Position numbers and translations under genes: made by a program. DNA of 55,000 nucleotides, taken from NCBI RefSeq assembly GCF_023973825.1, contig NW_027122924.1:1-55000 (forward strand). Direction: 5' to 3'. The notes below the pieces were generated by a model, which worked only from the letters and a program-made list of their open reading frames with translations, ran no database searches and was not told where the DNA came from. Shown here one piece after another: positions 23,801 through 34,090 of this stretch. Origin of the DNA: Plasmodium brasilianum. Taxonomy: Eukaryota > Apicomplexa > Aconoidasida > Haemosporida > Plasmodiidae. Every line of letters starts with the position of its first letter. The stretch's first letter is position 1.

Positions 23801-26454
23801 AAAAAGCATAAGTTGGAATGGTTTTAACAAAGATTATGACTACTACTATGACGATGATGATTATGGCGATGGTGTTGGTGTTGATATTGGTGATGGTTAT
23901 GGCGATGATGGCAATTCAAACAGTCTGAATTACTTGTACAGTAATAGTAACATAAAAAGTAAAGAGCTTGAAAATTTAGTAATAGATGACAATTCTTCTC
24001 TTAATTCTGTCGTTTTTAATAACCACAAAAATTTAATTTTACTGAATGAAGGAGATACCAGTCAAAAAAAGGACAAAAGCAAAAGTTCGAAAAAAGTTGG
24101 TAAGAGAAATAGCAATGATAGGAATGATAGCAACAATAACGACAGCAACAACAACAGTAGCAGAAATAGAAAAAACTCCAAGAGAAAGGCAAAAAGGAAA
24201 GGGGGCCTTATCCCTTTTTTTAAAAAATGCGGTTCGGATATCTGCTATGTTATTTTAAAAGCTAAGAGATTATGTATTGGTATTTATGTATTATTTTTCC
24301 AGCTTATTATTTCGTTGCTCTTTTCCATTACTTTAATATTACAATCTTTGATTAACTTGATCGAAAAGATAAATATAAATAATGCTGATAATGTTTTTTT
24401 AGTATTCAATAAAAGATACGAAAGAAAGAAGGTACTTGTATTCAACAATATAGAAGAGTACAATAATTTTAATATTATAAAACTGTTTTATTATTACATA
24501 AGTATATATATTAACATTGTTAGTTTGATATATTACAATATTTTGTATAAAATAAAGAAGAATAAAAAAGATATATCAGGGGAAAACAAGATTTTCATGA
24601 CAAGGTTAAAAGTGAATGTAAAGAAAAAAAGAAAATTCTCTTTTATTATTAACTTCTTTCTAATTATATTAAATATTATAAATATATTCGTCTTTGGTCA
24701 TATAGTTTTTTCTCTTCTTTGTTTGTTAACAATGAATAATATACTTCAAACTATATTGAGACTTTGTATAAAATTAGTGTATTATCAGCGCAATAAGAAT
24801 TATTTGGACTTCCTAAATACAAATAATATAAATCACATGAGTATTGTCAGTTATATAAAGATAAATCAAGTTTTAAATAAATATATTGTATTAAAGGAAC
24901 CATTTAAATATTTCTTAACCTATCAGGATTTTATTGATATAAGAGCGCCCAGAAAAATGAACTATTTTGTATATACCAAGGAGTTGTTTTTCTACATTCA
25001 GGAAAATAAAATTATTTTCTTATTCAGAAAAAGTGACTTAAAAAAAATCGACATAATTATACACACGATTAATAACAGTTTTGCGTTAAGCAGCTACAAA
25101 AGGATGAGGGGGAGTAAGATTGTCAAGAAGACCAGGTCCAAAAACACCCTTTCCAATCACACCTTAAACATAGGTAACGCTGCTTCCATGAGCAAATTGC
25201 GTGGTGTGTGTATAAATATGCCCATGCACATATAAATATTAAATATATATATCAGCATATTTGCATATCTGTACATCTGCATATATACATATATACAAAT
25301 TTTTGTGCAATTGTGGATGTGTGCTATTAGGAAAAGATAATGTACGATTATGTAAACATTTAATTAGTAGTATGAAACACACATGTAGATATGTGTAATA
25401 TGTTCGTGTGTTTTTACACTGAATTTATCAAGATTTCATTTTTTTTTTTTTTTTTTTTTTATCTTTTCGATATGCAGATAACCTGACTTGTGAAGAAAAT
25501 AATAATAGTCCTTCCTCATCGTTTTACAATAAGAAAAATACACCAAATAATTTAAGAGAAAACAGAAATATAATTTGCTTTCTCAATTCAGAATTGGCCT
25601 TAACGAAAAGAAATGAAATTGTTAATTTAAATAATAAGTATCAAGATTATGTTATATCCATAAAAATTACGATAAAAAATAACATGAACATAATGGAGAA
25701 TGTGTATTATAACCCTAAGAAATTTTTTAAGTCCTTCTCAAAAATTCAAAAAAGTTTTAACAATATTTACTTACCATTATGTAAAAATGTAAATAATGAA
25801 AATAAAAATAAGGAAAAATATCATAACAACAAAAAGGGTCAAGAGAAAGTGAATTTAAACATGAAACGCCGTAGTTTCCTAGCCCAGTTGCTTTACTTTT
25901 TTAAAAGGTACTGAAAAACGTTAACTCTTTAAATTGTACTTTGCATTTGAGCATATATGAATATTTTGGAATTTGTTATGACGTGTGTGTGAATGCGTTG
26001 GAATTTGCCATGATGTGTGTGTGAATGCGTTGGAATTTCCATGATGTGTGAATGTGAATGGATTGCAGTTTTTTATGAATCGTTAATTAAGCATGTTCAA
26101 TTTCGTATGACACGTTCATGTAACACGTTGGAATTCGTATAACTTGTGCATATTTTATCACACTATTATGTATTTTTATTATTTTTTTTTTTTTCTAGCT
26201 TTTTCCTGTGTTTTTCCTGTATATTTCTATTCAAACAAAAAAGGTCCAAAGAGAGCGAGTCTCAAACAAAAAAAAAAACAGAAAATGTTGAAGCTACGAA
26301 GGAAGAAGGCGTTCAAAATAAAAACATAAAAATGAAAAGCAAGGATTTCAAAAAGATAGCCCCGAAAAGTATTGTTTTTAAATTAAATTTTGATGATTTT
26401 CAATCCTGTTTAAACATTTTTGAGTGCTTTTGTCGATTTGTTAATAATAATTAG
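5589..26454 (+). CDS. VPS13: VPS13-family bridge-like lipid transfer protein, very large
   Basis: Exons: 5589-5789, 6472-13780, 13961 (or 13958)-25173 with one frame change near 15211-15221, 25478-25907 and 26199-26454 (TAG). Phases match at every junction. With one extra A in the A11 run the total is exactly 6,470 codons. Seen: a Chorein N terminus (SIVNFLLSSFFENIEEKQL, then LIRGKVHLQNVKIKKN); VAB-like repeats with the conserved Asn (YNYTGISINVRF near 15294, NNTNRILYVQE near 18550, NKTNYYLIFYQ near 20196 followed by LLKPFEKEIFGWADV); the C-terminal GSPTSLIAHIKKAFNDFFY element at about 23455-23515; and RAPR at 24942, typical of the terminal PH-like region. Known: VPS13 proteins move bulk lipid between organelles at contact sites. 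Odd: the length is well above usual family sizes because of many Asn/Ser/Gly/Lys insertions, and two strongly hydrophobic blocks occur at 24262-24755. Family assignment is firm; the exact joins at 13958/13961 and 15211 are less so. Confidence 0.9.
5834..6185 (+). repeat. 16-bp minisatellite in VPS13 intron 1
   Basis: About 22 tandem copies of AATGTGTATATATATT, with A, C or T variation at one site. It lies in the 682-bp intron 5790-6471, just after an A tract of about 29 nt. The final 280 bp of the intron are of normal complexity but have no supported function. Exon 2 begins at 6472 with the codons for IPLLYLF, which continues the Chorein domain. Confidence 0.92.
7318..7626 (+). repeat. Coding NNIGGS repeat in VPS13
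   Basis: About 17-18 copies of an 18-bp unit encoding SNNIGG, with degenerate VDGCN-type copies at the 5' end. It is an uncharged low-complexity insertion between conserved segments. Long antisense and +1 frames over it are artefacts of the 18-bp period. Confidence 0.92.
11191..11368 (+). repeat. Coding GSGKD repeat in VPS13
   Basis: Twelve copies of the 15-bp unit GGAAGTGGAAAGGAT encoding GSGKD, two with Asn for Ser. A charged, probably disordered insertion. Confidence 0.93.
13145..13345 (+). repeat. Coding poly-Asn / TISNS repeat, then acidic run, in VPS13
   Basis: AAT-rich trinucleotide runs are interrupted four times by a block encoding NTISNS. An acidic Glu/Asp run follows at about 13345-13400. 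Runs of this kind change length by replication slippage. Confidence 0.9.
15077..15200 (+). repeat. Coding GEMGEV repeat in VPS13
   Basis: An 18-bp unit encoding GEMGEV/GEMSEM repeats up to about 11 bp before the A11 run at which the frame changes. Confidence 0.88.
18970..19110 (+). repeat. Coding GEKLEK repeat in VPS13
   Basis: About seven copies of an 18-bp unit encoding GEKLEK or DEKLEK, inserted inside a VAB-like repeat, between its NNTNRILYVQE strand and its VEIKPYESFYYHP strand. Confidence 0.9.
19548..19622 (+). repeat. Coding DVRNA repeat in VPS13
   Basis: Five tandem 15-bp copies encoding DVRNA, with a final DVRGA copy. Confidence 0.88.
20555..20665 (+). repeat. Coding KLNKLDKL repeat in VPS13
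   Basis: A 9-bp unit (AAATTGAAC or AAATTGGAC) encodes alternating KLN and KLD triplets. The heptad-free Leu spacing makes a basic helical linker more likely than a coiled coil. Confidence 0.85.
21505..21600 (+). repeat. Coding SSNLH repeat in VPS13
   Basis: About five copies of a 15-bp unit encoding SSNLH or SSNLQ. Confidence 0.85.
22004..22185 (+). repeat. Coding Cys-rich CESCEKCGK repeat in VPS13
   Basis: A 30-bp unit encodes KCGKCESCEK or KYGKCESCEK, with about five to six copies starting at RCNRCESCG. Most copies carry a CxxC pair, giving more than ten Cys in about 60 residues, unlike any other insertion in the gene. Confidence 0.9.
24262..24755 (+). other. Hydrophobic, membrane-like segments near the VPS13 C terminus
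   Basis: Two strongly hydrophobic blocks lie between the GSPTSL element and the terminal RAPR element. One begins near 24270 (LCIGIYVLFFQLIISLLFSI and onward). The other begins near 24645 (FIINFFLIILNIINIFVFGH, continuing into LLCLL). A weaker block near 24490 (YYISIYINIVSLIYY) lies between them. They look long enough to span or insert deeply into a bilayer. Confidence 0.6.
25174..25477 (+). other. VPS13 intron 4
   Basis: A 304-bp GT-AG intron. Splicing joins NTLNI to DNLTCEENNN across a split GAT codon. It has a T20 run before the acceptor and no other visible feature. Confidence 0.75.
25975..26070 (+). repeat. About 32-bp repeat in VPS13 intron 5
   Basis: Three imperfect copies of a unit containing GTGTGTGAATGCGTTGGAAT lie in the intron 25908-26198. 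It is of higher complexity than the other minisatellites. I see no small-RNA structure. Confidence 0.7.
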
Positions 26455-26782
26455 CGTTTTGTTTTTAGTTCTTTTTATTAAAATTCGTTATGTGGAAATG
26501 TAAAAATAGTAAAAAATAAAAAGCCCTTTAATTTGGTAACTGTTTCATTTTGTTATATTATATCCCGCTCTAAAACACAAAAAAGAAAAGAAAAACAAAC
26601 GAAACGAAGCGAAAGCAAACCAAAACAGAACATAACGTGCAAATAAAACACGAACAAGTATAAAAAATATTAAAGTATGCTTATAAATTAAGAATGTATT
26701 CATATATTAATGTAATTTTTTTTTTTTTTTTTTTTAATATAATTCTTTTGCCTATTTTAAAAATTCGTTGTTGTAGTACCCT

Positions 26783-26830
<48 letters not shown>

Positions 26831-27911
26831 TTATGCATATACATACATGTGTACCCTTTTTTTGCTATTTTTAAAGTTTGACCTTACACAATGTTTGATA
26901 TTTATTTTTTTAAAGTGTCTTCTTCATTATAATGTCCGCCTTTTTATTTCCTGCGTGCTCTGGTATGCTTCAGCATATCTTAATGTATTTTAGTATGTTT
27001 TTATTTATTTCATTTAATGCAGATTTATTTTTATTCGTTTCATTTAATAAAGATTTATTTTTATTCGTTTTATTTTACGCAGATTTATTTTTTTTCGTTC
27101 CATTTTATGAAAGTTTTATAATGATTCTTTTTATTTGCATGTAGATTTACTTTAACCTTTTTTTTAATTTTGTTTAACATTTTAAAATGTTTGCGTTTTT
27201 TTATTATTTCTTGTTTTTACTACTATCACCGAGTTTTTTTTTTTTTTTTTTTTTTAGTTAATAACTCTGTTTATTTTTTGTTATCTTTTTTTTTTTTTTT
27301 TTTCTTTTTTTCGTAAAAAACTTTTCCCTTCTGATTAATCGTATGATTATTTTTTAACTTATTTTGTATTCTTACAAAGATGATATTTAAAATAATTGGA
27401 GATACTTTAATTTTTGCAAAGAGTTGAAAATTATTTTTTATTTTGACGTGGTTTTAATGTATAATAAATGGTTCCCATCTCAGGTGTCCTGTAAATTGCG
27501 TTTTGTGGTTGGTTTCTAGTTATTAGTGTGTAGTACGTGCTTTTGTTTACTAGTGCATATATAAATATACAGATATACAAACAGGTATGTAAAAAAAAAA
27601 AAAAAAAAGTTCATGAAGCGAAGCGGTTTTTAATACACGACATAACGTGAACCATGTACGTACAAACTTTAGCAAATTTAGTTGCAGCATATTTTGCAGC
27701 ACAAAAAAAGAAATACAATTTGTTGTGTTATGTTACAGTATCTTAATTAAAAGGGGGTTGCGCCATTTTATTTTATTTCATTATTTTACCATCATTTCGT
27801 TATTCTATTATTTTATTATTGTTATTTTTTTTTCTTTTGTTTTTATTCCCGTACCCCTTTTCTTCTTTGTTATCGTTCCCTTTTGATCGCTACAATATGC
27901 ACTACTTATTC
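26455..27911. other. Intergenic region between VPS13 and aldolase genes (convergent)
   Basis: Two 3' ends face each other here. The region contains T homopolymers, a (TA)n tract at about 26790-26815, and a degenerate repeat of TTTATTTTTATTCGTTTCAT type at 27000-27110. The open frames are T-rich artefacts. No gene is supported. Confidence 0.8.
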
Positions 27912-28703
27912 CTAAGATGGTGGGCACTGCTGAATAACTTTTCTCAATTTGGGTACTAGTGAAGATGAACCAATACGGAAGTTATTCGGATGACATGCAA
28001 GGGCACTTAAAAAAGTTCTTGCTAGCAAAATATAATAGCTAGCTAAATTTAAATCTGTTACTCCTCCTGCTACTTTTAACCCAATTTTATCTTTTTTTTC
28101 AGGTTTTTTTTCTATATACTGTTTTATTGCCTTAATAATTGATTTAACAGAACTAGGGGTTGCATTCACTTTAACCTTGCCAGTAGATGTTTTAACAAAA
28201 TCAGCATTTCCTTCAAGTACTGCTAATGTTGTTTTTATAATTAATTCTTCAGACTTAAGTTCACCAACTTCTATTACAACTTTTAGAAGTTTATTTTTTA
28301 ATATATCTTTAACATTCTGGGTTAAATCAGTAGCTTCTTTCAATCCTTCGTCAACATTTTGCAAAATTTTTTTATAATTTATAACTAAATCTATTTCATC
28401 AGCTCCATCATTTATTGCTTTCTTTGTGTCTTCTAAAACTTTTTCCATACTATCTGTACCATGTGGAAAATTTATGACACAGGCAATTTTTGGTTTAAAT
28501 GGGTTTATTTCTTTTTTTATTTGTTCATTAATAAATTTAACATATTGAGGGTACACACAAACTGCTGCTGCAAATGGACAAGTCTTAATAGACTCTTGAC
28601 ACAACATTCTTATATCTTCTTCTTTGTCATCGTCCCCCAAGAGTGTATGATCAGTTAAGCATATAGCAGTCCACGCAGCGAAAGTTTCTGTATAGTTTGC
28701 CAT
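27912..28703 (-). CDS. deoC: Deoxyribose-phosphate aldolase
   Basis: Class I aldolase that interconverts 2-deoxyribose 5-phosphate with glyceraldehyde 3-phosphate and acetaldehyde in deoxynucleoside salvage (EC 4.1.2.4). Single exon of 263 aa, the normal size for the family. Seen: IACVINFPHG (residues 73-82), DEIDLVINY (102-110, catalytic Asp105), VVIEVGELKSEELI (142-155), ADFVKTSTGKVKVNATP (167-183, Schiff-base Lys171), IGLKVAGGV (207-215, second catalytic Lys210) and FRIGSSSL (242-249). All active-site positions are intact. I chose ATG 28703 because it opens with a conserved-looking N terminus (MANYTETFAAW). The in-frame upstream ATG at 28799 would add a poly-Phe stretch translated from an A run. 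No targeting signal is visible, so it is probably cytosolic. Confidence 0.95.
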   Translation of the reverse strand: MANYTETFAAWTAICLTDHTLLGDDDKEEDIRMLCQESIKTCPFAAAVCVYPQYVKFINEQIKKEINPFKPKIACVINFPHGTDSMEKVLEDTKKAINDGADEIDLVINYKKILQNVDEGLKEATDLTQNVKDILKNKLLKVVIEVGELKSEELIIKTTLAVLEGNADFVKTSTGKVKVNATPSSVKSIIKAIKQYIEKKPEKKDKIGLKVAGGVTDLNLASYYILLARTFLSALACHPNNFRIGSSSLVPKLRKVIQQCPPS

Positions 28704-29003
28704 TTTTTGAAAAAAAAAAAAAAAAAAAAAAAATGGGCTAATTAGCAAGAATAAGGAATAATATTCCAAGAATTTACCTGACCTGATCAGCTTAATCAAT
28801 TTGCGTAATATGAACAGTACATGTAATAATATGTAGTGTTATTAAACTATCAAAAGGGGGTTTTATATGGGTGTAATAAATAAATAGGGGAGAAATAACC
28901 TTCCTCTTGAAAGCTTTTTGAACAGTACTACTGGGAAGGGCGACAAGCACTGGCTATGTATAAGTATATGTATGTTCGTATGAATGATGGAATGTTCGTG
29001 TGA

Positions 29004-29057
<54 letters not shown>

Positions 29058-29320
29058 CATTCATATGTGTAGGTGCAAAATTGTAATTTCAGTTTATCAT
29101 CAAAGTTCAATAAATTAGTCTACTGACTGAAGTATTTTATACTCGTATACATTCAATTGAGAAAAAAATAAATTGTCAATTTTTTTTTATGACTTTTAAC
29201 TTTTAATTTTTCACTTTTGCGTTAAAAAAAAAAAAAAAAAAAAGAAGAGTATTTAATATATTTACGTAAAATTTAGTGCAACAGTCGTCCTTTTTTTTGA
29301 AGCAGTTCACGGAAGTACTA

Positions 29321-29351
<31 letters not shown>

Positions 29352-30800
29352 AGACATATACTTACGCATATATGCATAAAATTTAGCTCAAAAGAGTAAC
29401 CTTTAACGGAAGAATATTCATCATGACGTCTTCTGCTTATTTTTTACACGCGCCAAAATTTCTGTACATACGTGCAATGAAGAAAAAGGGATATATGGAT
29501 ATTCTTCCGGGTATTGTACATACAATACTCGCATACGTGTAAAAATACATACATACAAACGTAAATGAATACATAAAAGAAAGAATGAATGAATGAATGA
29601 ATAAATAAAGGAATATATTGTAAAATAAATTGAAAAATAAATTGAAAAATAAATTGAAAAATAAATTGAAAAATAAATGAATGTATAAATAAATACATGA
29701 ATAAATTCGACGTAATTTGAGCACACAGAAATGTATTAATAATAAAGAGTAACAACTCGTTCGAAACGAAATTCATATGATGCTACACTGGCGCTAAAAA
29801 AAAAGAATAGAGACTGCAAGGAAAAAAAAAAAAAATAATAAAATAAATAATATAACATTAAGAATTATTATATATAACACAAAACATACAACATGTTACA
29901 ACATATTACATACTATATATTACATTCTACATATTACATGCTACATATTACATGCTACATATTACATGCTACATATTACATAGAATATATAATTCATCAT
30001 TTATGATGCAACATGCACAATTCTGTGGGTAAAGAAAAGGGTAACTACAAGCTTACCCTCAAATAAATTTCATCGGGATAGAAAATAAGAGTCATAGGTA
30101 TTCTGCATGTACGTAAAATTAAAGAAAAAAAAAAAAATTAAACAAAGTAAAATTATTGTTAATTGGAAAATATATGCAATTATTCGTAAAAGTTATGCGC
30201 ATATTTATAAATGTACTTCATGTATATATGTATATTTATGTATATGTTTGCATACGTTTAAATACGTTTGCATATGTTTGCATATGTTTGCATATGTTTG
30301 CATATGTTTGCATATGTTTGCATATGTTTGCATGTTTGCATGTTTGCAATGTTTGCATATGTTTGCGTATGTAAGCATACGCCGATACTTTTTAGATGAC
30401 TACAAACTTGTCAAACATATTTTGCGTTGTATATAGAGTTCGAAGAAATAAAAAAAAAAAAAAAATGACAGCAAAGGATTTTCATGTGATGATAATACAC
30501 TTACTGTTTGTAGTACCTACAACGCGGAAAGAAAAAAAAAATTTCATAAAAAAATTTTGTATGAGAAAAAATAGAAACAATAATATAATAGAGGCAAAGC
30601 AGCTCGTTTGTTAATCGTATATATGCGCGTATTGATGTAAATACTGAAATATGTACTGATGGTATGTATATATATTTTTGTACAAAAGTATGTACGTAAG
30701 TATGCGAATTCTCGAGCATTTATTACCCGTGCTTGAGTTCGAAAAATACTTGTGTAAAATTTTTAAAAATAATGCTAATTTATAAAAAGAAAAGAAAAAA
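28704..30800. other. Divergent intergenic region (aldolase / helicase promoters)
   Basis: About 2.1 kb between divergently transcribed genes, so it should carry both promoters and 5' UTRs. It contains A and T runs, (TA)n at 29008-29055 and 29323-29350, a 12-bp repeat (AAATTGAAAAAT type, five copies) at 29617-29680, a 14-bp repeat (ATTACATGCTACAT) at about 29925-29985 and a 10-bp repeat (GTTTGCATAT, about ten copies) at 30250-30365. No coding sequence and no recognisable motif beyond repeats. Confidence 0.78.
30250..30365. repeat. 10-bp minisatellite upstream of the helicase gene
   Basis: About ten copies of GTTTGCATAT with shortened variants. Each copy contains ATTTGCAT-like and GCATATG motifs by composition. 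There is no evidence of regulation. Confidence 0.85.
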
Positions 30801-31335
30801 ATGGATGTAGCTAGGCAGTTGATGTATGGATTGAATTTAAAGGGGCTTTTTAAAAATGACAATTTTCTAAGTTTGAAAGAGGAAAATTTAAAACCATTAA
30901 GAAATATATTAAAGATAAAAAAAAAGAATGAGTTAGATGATAATGATAACAAAAAGAAAAAGTTTTCCTCCAAATGTGAATCTATAACATTTGAACAGTT
31001 TTACAACGATGAACAGTTAATTAGCAGATATATGAAAGATAATGAAATTAACATAGACTATGTTCATTTAAATAGGAATGTAGTCCCCATACGATTTTTC
31101 GATGATATTGTTAACTGTGTGAAAATGCTAAGAAAGGATGGGAATAGAGCTGCTAAAGGAGTTAGTGGAAATAGTACTAATAATATTTATTCTGATAACA
31201 ATTTAAAGGAGATACTGAAAAATAAGGAAGTGAAAAAAGATGGGCTTCCTTTTCGTCCTTTGGATGAAGTAAAAAAAAAAAATAAGCAAATTGGTGAAGG
31301 GGAAAGTGAACAAAATGAAGCGGTAAAAGGAGTAG

Positions 31336-31379
<44 letters not shown>

Positions 31380-33010
31380 GCAACGATGAAATTATAAACG
31401 AAGAATGTAAAAAATTAATGGATACAGTTAAAAACACTTTATGTTTTATAAACCCAACGTCTATTCAAAAAATTTGTATCCCTGCTATTTTAAGTGGTTT
31501 TAACACAATATGTATATCACAGACGGGTAGCGGTAAAACGTGTGCTTTTCTTATTCCGCTTTTGGTGAAATTAAATAGTTTAAATGTTGAGGGAGGGAAT
31601 GACGTATTGTTGAATGGTAGTAGTAATGATAGCGTTAGTAGTAGTAGTAGTAGCAGTAGCAGTTGTAGTAATGATAGTGATAATAACAGTAAAAGTTGTG
31701 GTCGTAGTAGTAGCAGTAGTCGTAATAAAGTACGCGAAAAGGAGGACATTTTTTTTATTAGAAGTTTAATCATAGTACCCACGAATGAGCTAGCTACGCA
31801 AATTTATGAACAAGCAATAATTTTATTCGAATCGTTCAGAAAATATGTACTTATTCATCTGCGTAAAGCAGAGGACATAAAACAGAATGTGGATGTGTGT
31901 GTGTGCACACCGATGGTTCTTGTACATTTAATTGAAAAAAAAAAAGAAAAGGTAGCAAAGGTTGAAAGGAAAGCAAAGGAAGCAAAGGTAGCAAAGGTTG
32001 AAAAGAAAGCAGAGAAAGTAAAGGTAGCAAAAGAAGTAAAAGCAAAGGAACAAAAGGAAGAAAAAAAAGTAAGTTTAGAAAAATGCTTTTTTGTAGTTTT
32101 TGATGAAGTCGACAAATTATTTGAAGTCAATTTTTTGGAGCATTTAAATTGTTTATTAAAAGAAGTACAAAATAAAAAAATACAAAAAATATTCACAACA
32201 GCAACCTTACCAGGTAATACGAAAAGTTTTATAAGTACATTGTGTACAAATTATGTAGTTGTATTTTTTGGAAAAAGTATGAACACAGTAAATAGTAACG
32301 TGAGGCAAGAATTGTTATATGTAAATAATGAGGAAGAAAAACTTTTGGTTTTAAATAATTTAATTAGAAATAAGGAGATACATATACCTGCCTTAATATT
32401 TGTGGATACTATATCCAAGGCACACATGGTGTACGCGAGTTTGAGTAAAAGTAGTTGCATCAGTGCTGGGAAGAGAAGTGGTAATGGAATTTGTAGTGTT
32501 ATTGGTAATGGTAATGGTTACAGTGATGATAGAACTTGTGCATATTCCTACATTGGCTTGTTAACCTCTGAAAGGACAAAAGAAGAAAGGGGAGAAATGT
32601 TTCAAAGATTTCAATCAGGTCATATATGGTATCTTATATGTACGGATGTGATGAGTAGAGGTATAGATATAAAGGGAATAGAAACAGTAATAAATTATGA
32701 TGTGTGTTATGATAAATATAGTTATATTCATCGAATTGGAAGAGCATGTAGGTCAGATAGAAAAGAAGGAAAGGCTATAACATTTTTTACTAAAGATAAT
32801 ATAATATACATGAAGGACATTGTAAAATTTGTGAAAGGCAGTGGCACACAGGTACCTGCTTATTTAGAAAATTATCATTTTAAAAAAGTGCCCCAATTTA
32901 AGTATTTTGTTAAAATGGGGTCTATAAAAAAGAGGAAAATACTAAAGGGAAGAGCAACAGCAAAGAGGGGAAGGTACACAGGGGCAAGTTTTAAAAATGT
33001 GAAAAGGTAG
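30801..33010 (+). CDS. ROK1: DEAD-box ATP-dependent RNA helicase, DDX52/Rok1 type (frame broken at A41)
   Basis: Known role of DDX52/Rok1: nucleolar helicase in 18S rRNA and small-subunit maturation. Seen: the ATG at 30801 opens an N-terminal region (FEQFYNDEQLI, VVPIRFFDDI). The core follows in another frame after an A run at 31336-31376. Motifs: Q-like PTSIQKICIPAI; I SQTGSGKT (31517-31540); Ia PTNELATQ; II DEVD (32102-32113) in VFDEVDKLFE; III TATLP; V LICTDVMSRGIDIKG; VI YIHRIGRACRSDRKEG. The segments IWYLICTDVMSRGIDIKG, AITFFTKDN and VPAYLENYHF match the DDX52 pattern, as does DxxDKLFE. Reading from the A run to the core gives KISNDEIINEECKKLMDTV without a stop. One additional A gives an exact 736-aa frame. 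A Ser/Asn insertion sits at 31609-31740 and a Lys/Ala/Val repeat at 31940-32070. The C-terminal tail is basic. Confidence 0.85.
31336..31376 (+). repeat. A41 homopolymer encoding poly-Lys, with frame change
   Basis: Forty-one consecutive A. The upstream frame stops 20 bp later (SATMKL then TAA); the frame two bases on continues into the helicase core. A run of 42 (or 39) would be in frame. Confidence 0.9.
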
Positions 33011-33796
33011 AAGAGAAAGGCATAAAAGGGAAAAAAAAACAAAATAAGGAAAAAATAAGAAAAATAGTGAAAATAAAAAATAAGAAGAAATAAGGAAAAT
33101 AGGGAAAAAAAAAATATATGAAAAATAAGAAAACACTTTTTTTATTTGAGGAGTGAATATGCTCTTGGTGAGTGCCTTATGTCCCTTTTTTTACCAAAAA
33201 CCTGTTGAGTTTATTATTTTTTATTTTTTAATGAATAAAAGATTATACAATTTTAAAACATTTTTACTTTTTTTTCTTTATGTGAAAGCTTGTTCTGCAA
33301 TAGGCTTCTTTAAAACAATGAAAAGATGAACGTATAATTTTTTTTTTCTTTTTTTATGTAAATTGACTTGTTAGTAAGGTTGTGTGTTATTTTATTTTTT
33401 TTAAGCACGCCTTGTACTGCTACGAAATAAAATTGTTTATCTCTTTTAATCTTATTAATAAGAGGAAGAAATCTAACGTTTAATTTGTGCTATTTTAATA
33501 TGCTGTGTGTACAAGCACTTTTTGTATTCCATAAACCTGTACAGGTATGTATATATGTGCGTGTATGTATATACGTGTGCACACTAGCGTGTGCCTTCGG
33601 CAGTAATTTTGCCTTTTTCCTTAAAATATTTAAAAAAAAAAAAATGAAAAAAAAAAAGTGTATCAAATCGAAATATTGCGTATTGAATTAAAAAGCAAAA
33701 ATAAAAAGTTTGAACATAGATATGGAATGGGGGGAGAGGGGGAGTGAAAATTTATATTGATATTCATCAAATGAAAAAAAAGAACAGCGAGCGGTT

Positions 33797-33841
<45 letters not shown>

Positions 33842-34090
33842 TGCTCACACAAAATGTGTAATGAAAACATGTTGAAAATACATTTAAATATATTAAGAAA
33901 TTACGGTCATATGTCCTATAAATTAATTAATCGTTTTTTTTAATTTTACAAAAAAAATAAAGTAAAATTCAGTAAAATAAAATGAAAATTATACATGTAG
34001 AGCATACATCATAACTGCGGCATGACCATATCTGCGGCGTGAACATATGTAGACATAGACACATATATATATATTCTCACACGAATGCAT
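33011..34090. other. Convergent intergenic region between helicase and TM9SF genes
   Basis: 3' flanks of both genes. Homopolymers, a (TA)n tract at 33800-33832 and AT-rich DNA. No gene, RNA or notable repeat seen. Confidence 0.8.

Noticed and set aside
25908..26198. Possible box C/D snoRNA in VPS13 intron 5 (TGATG and CTGA strings)
   Set aside because: Boxes are not in correct order and spacing, and the segment is a 32-bp repeat.
26694..27144. + strand Phe/Leu-rich frames
   Set aside because: T-run and TA-tract translations in the 3' intergenic region.
28704..28799. N-terminal extension of the aldolase
   Set aside because: It would add a poly-Phe stretch from an A run; the family start matches ATG 28703.
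29421..29776. Three - strand FQFIFQFIFQ-type frames
   Set aside because: 12-bp repeat; no coding character.
30107..30436. + strand YVCICLHMFA-type frames
   Set aside because: 10-bp repeat translation.
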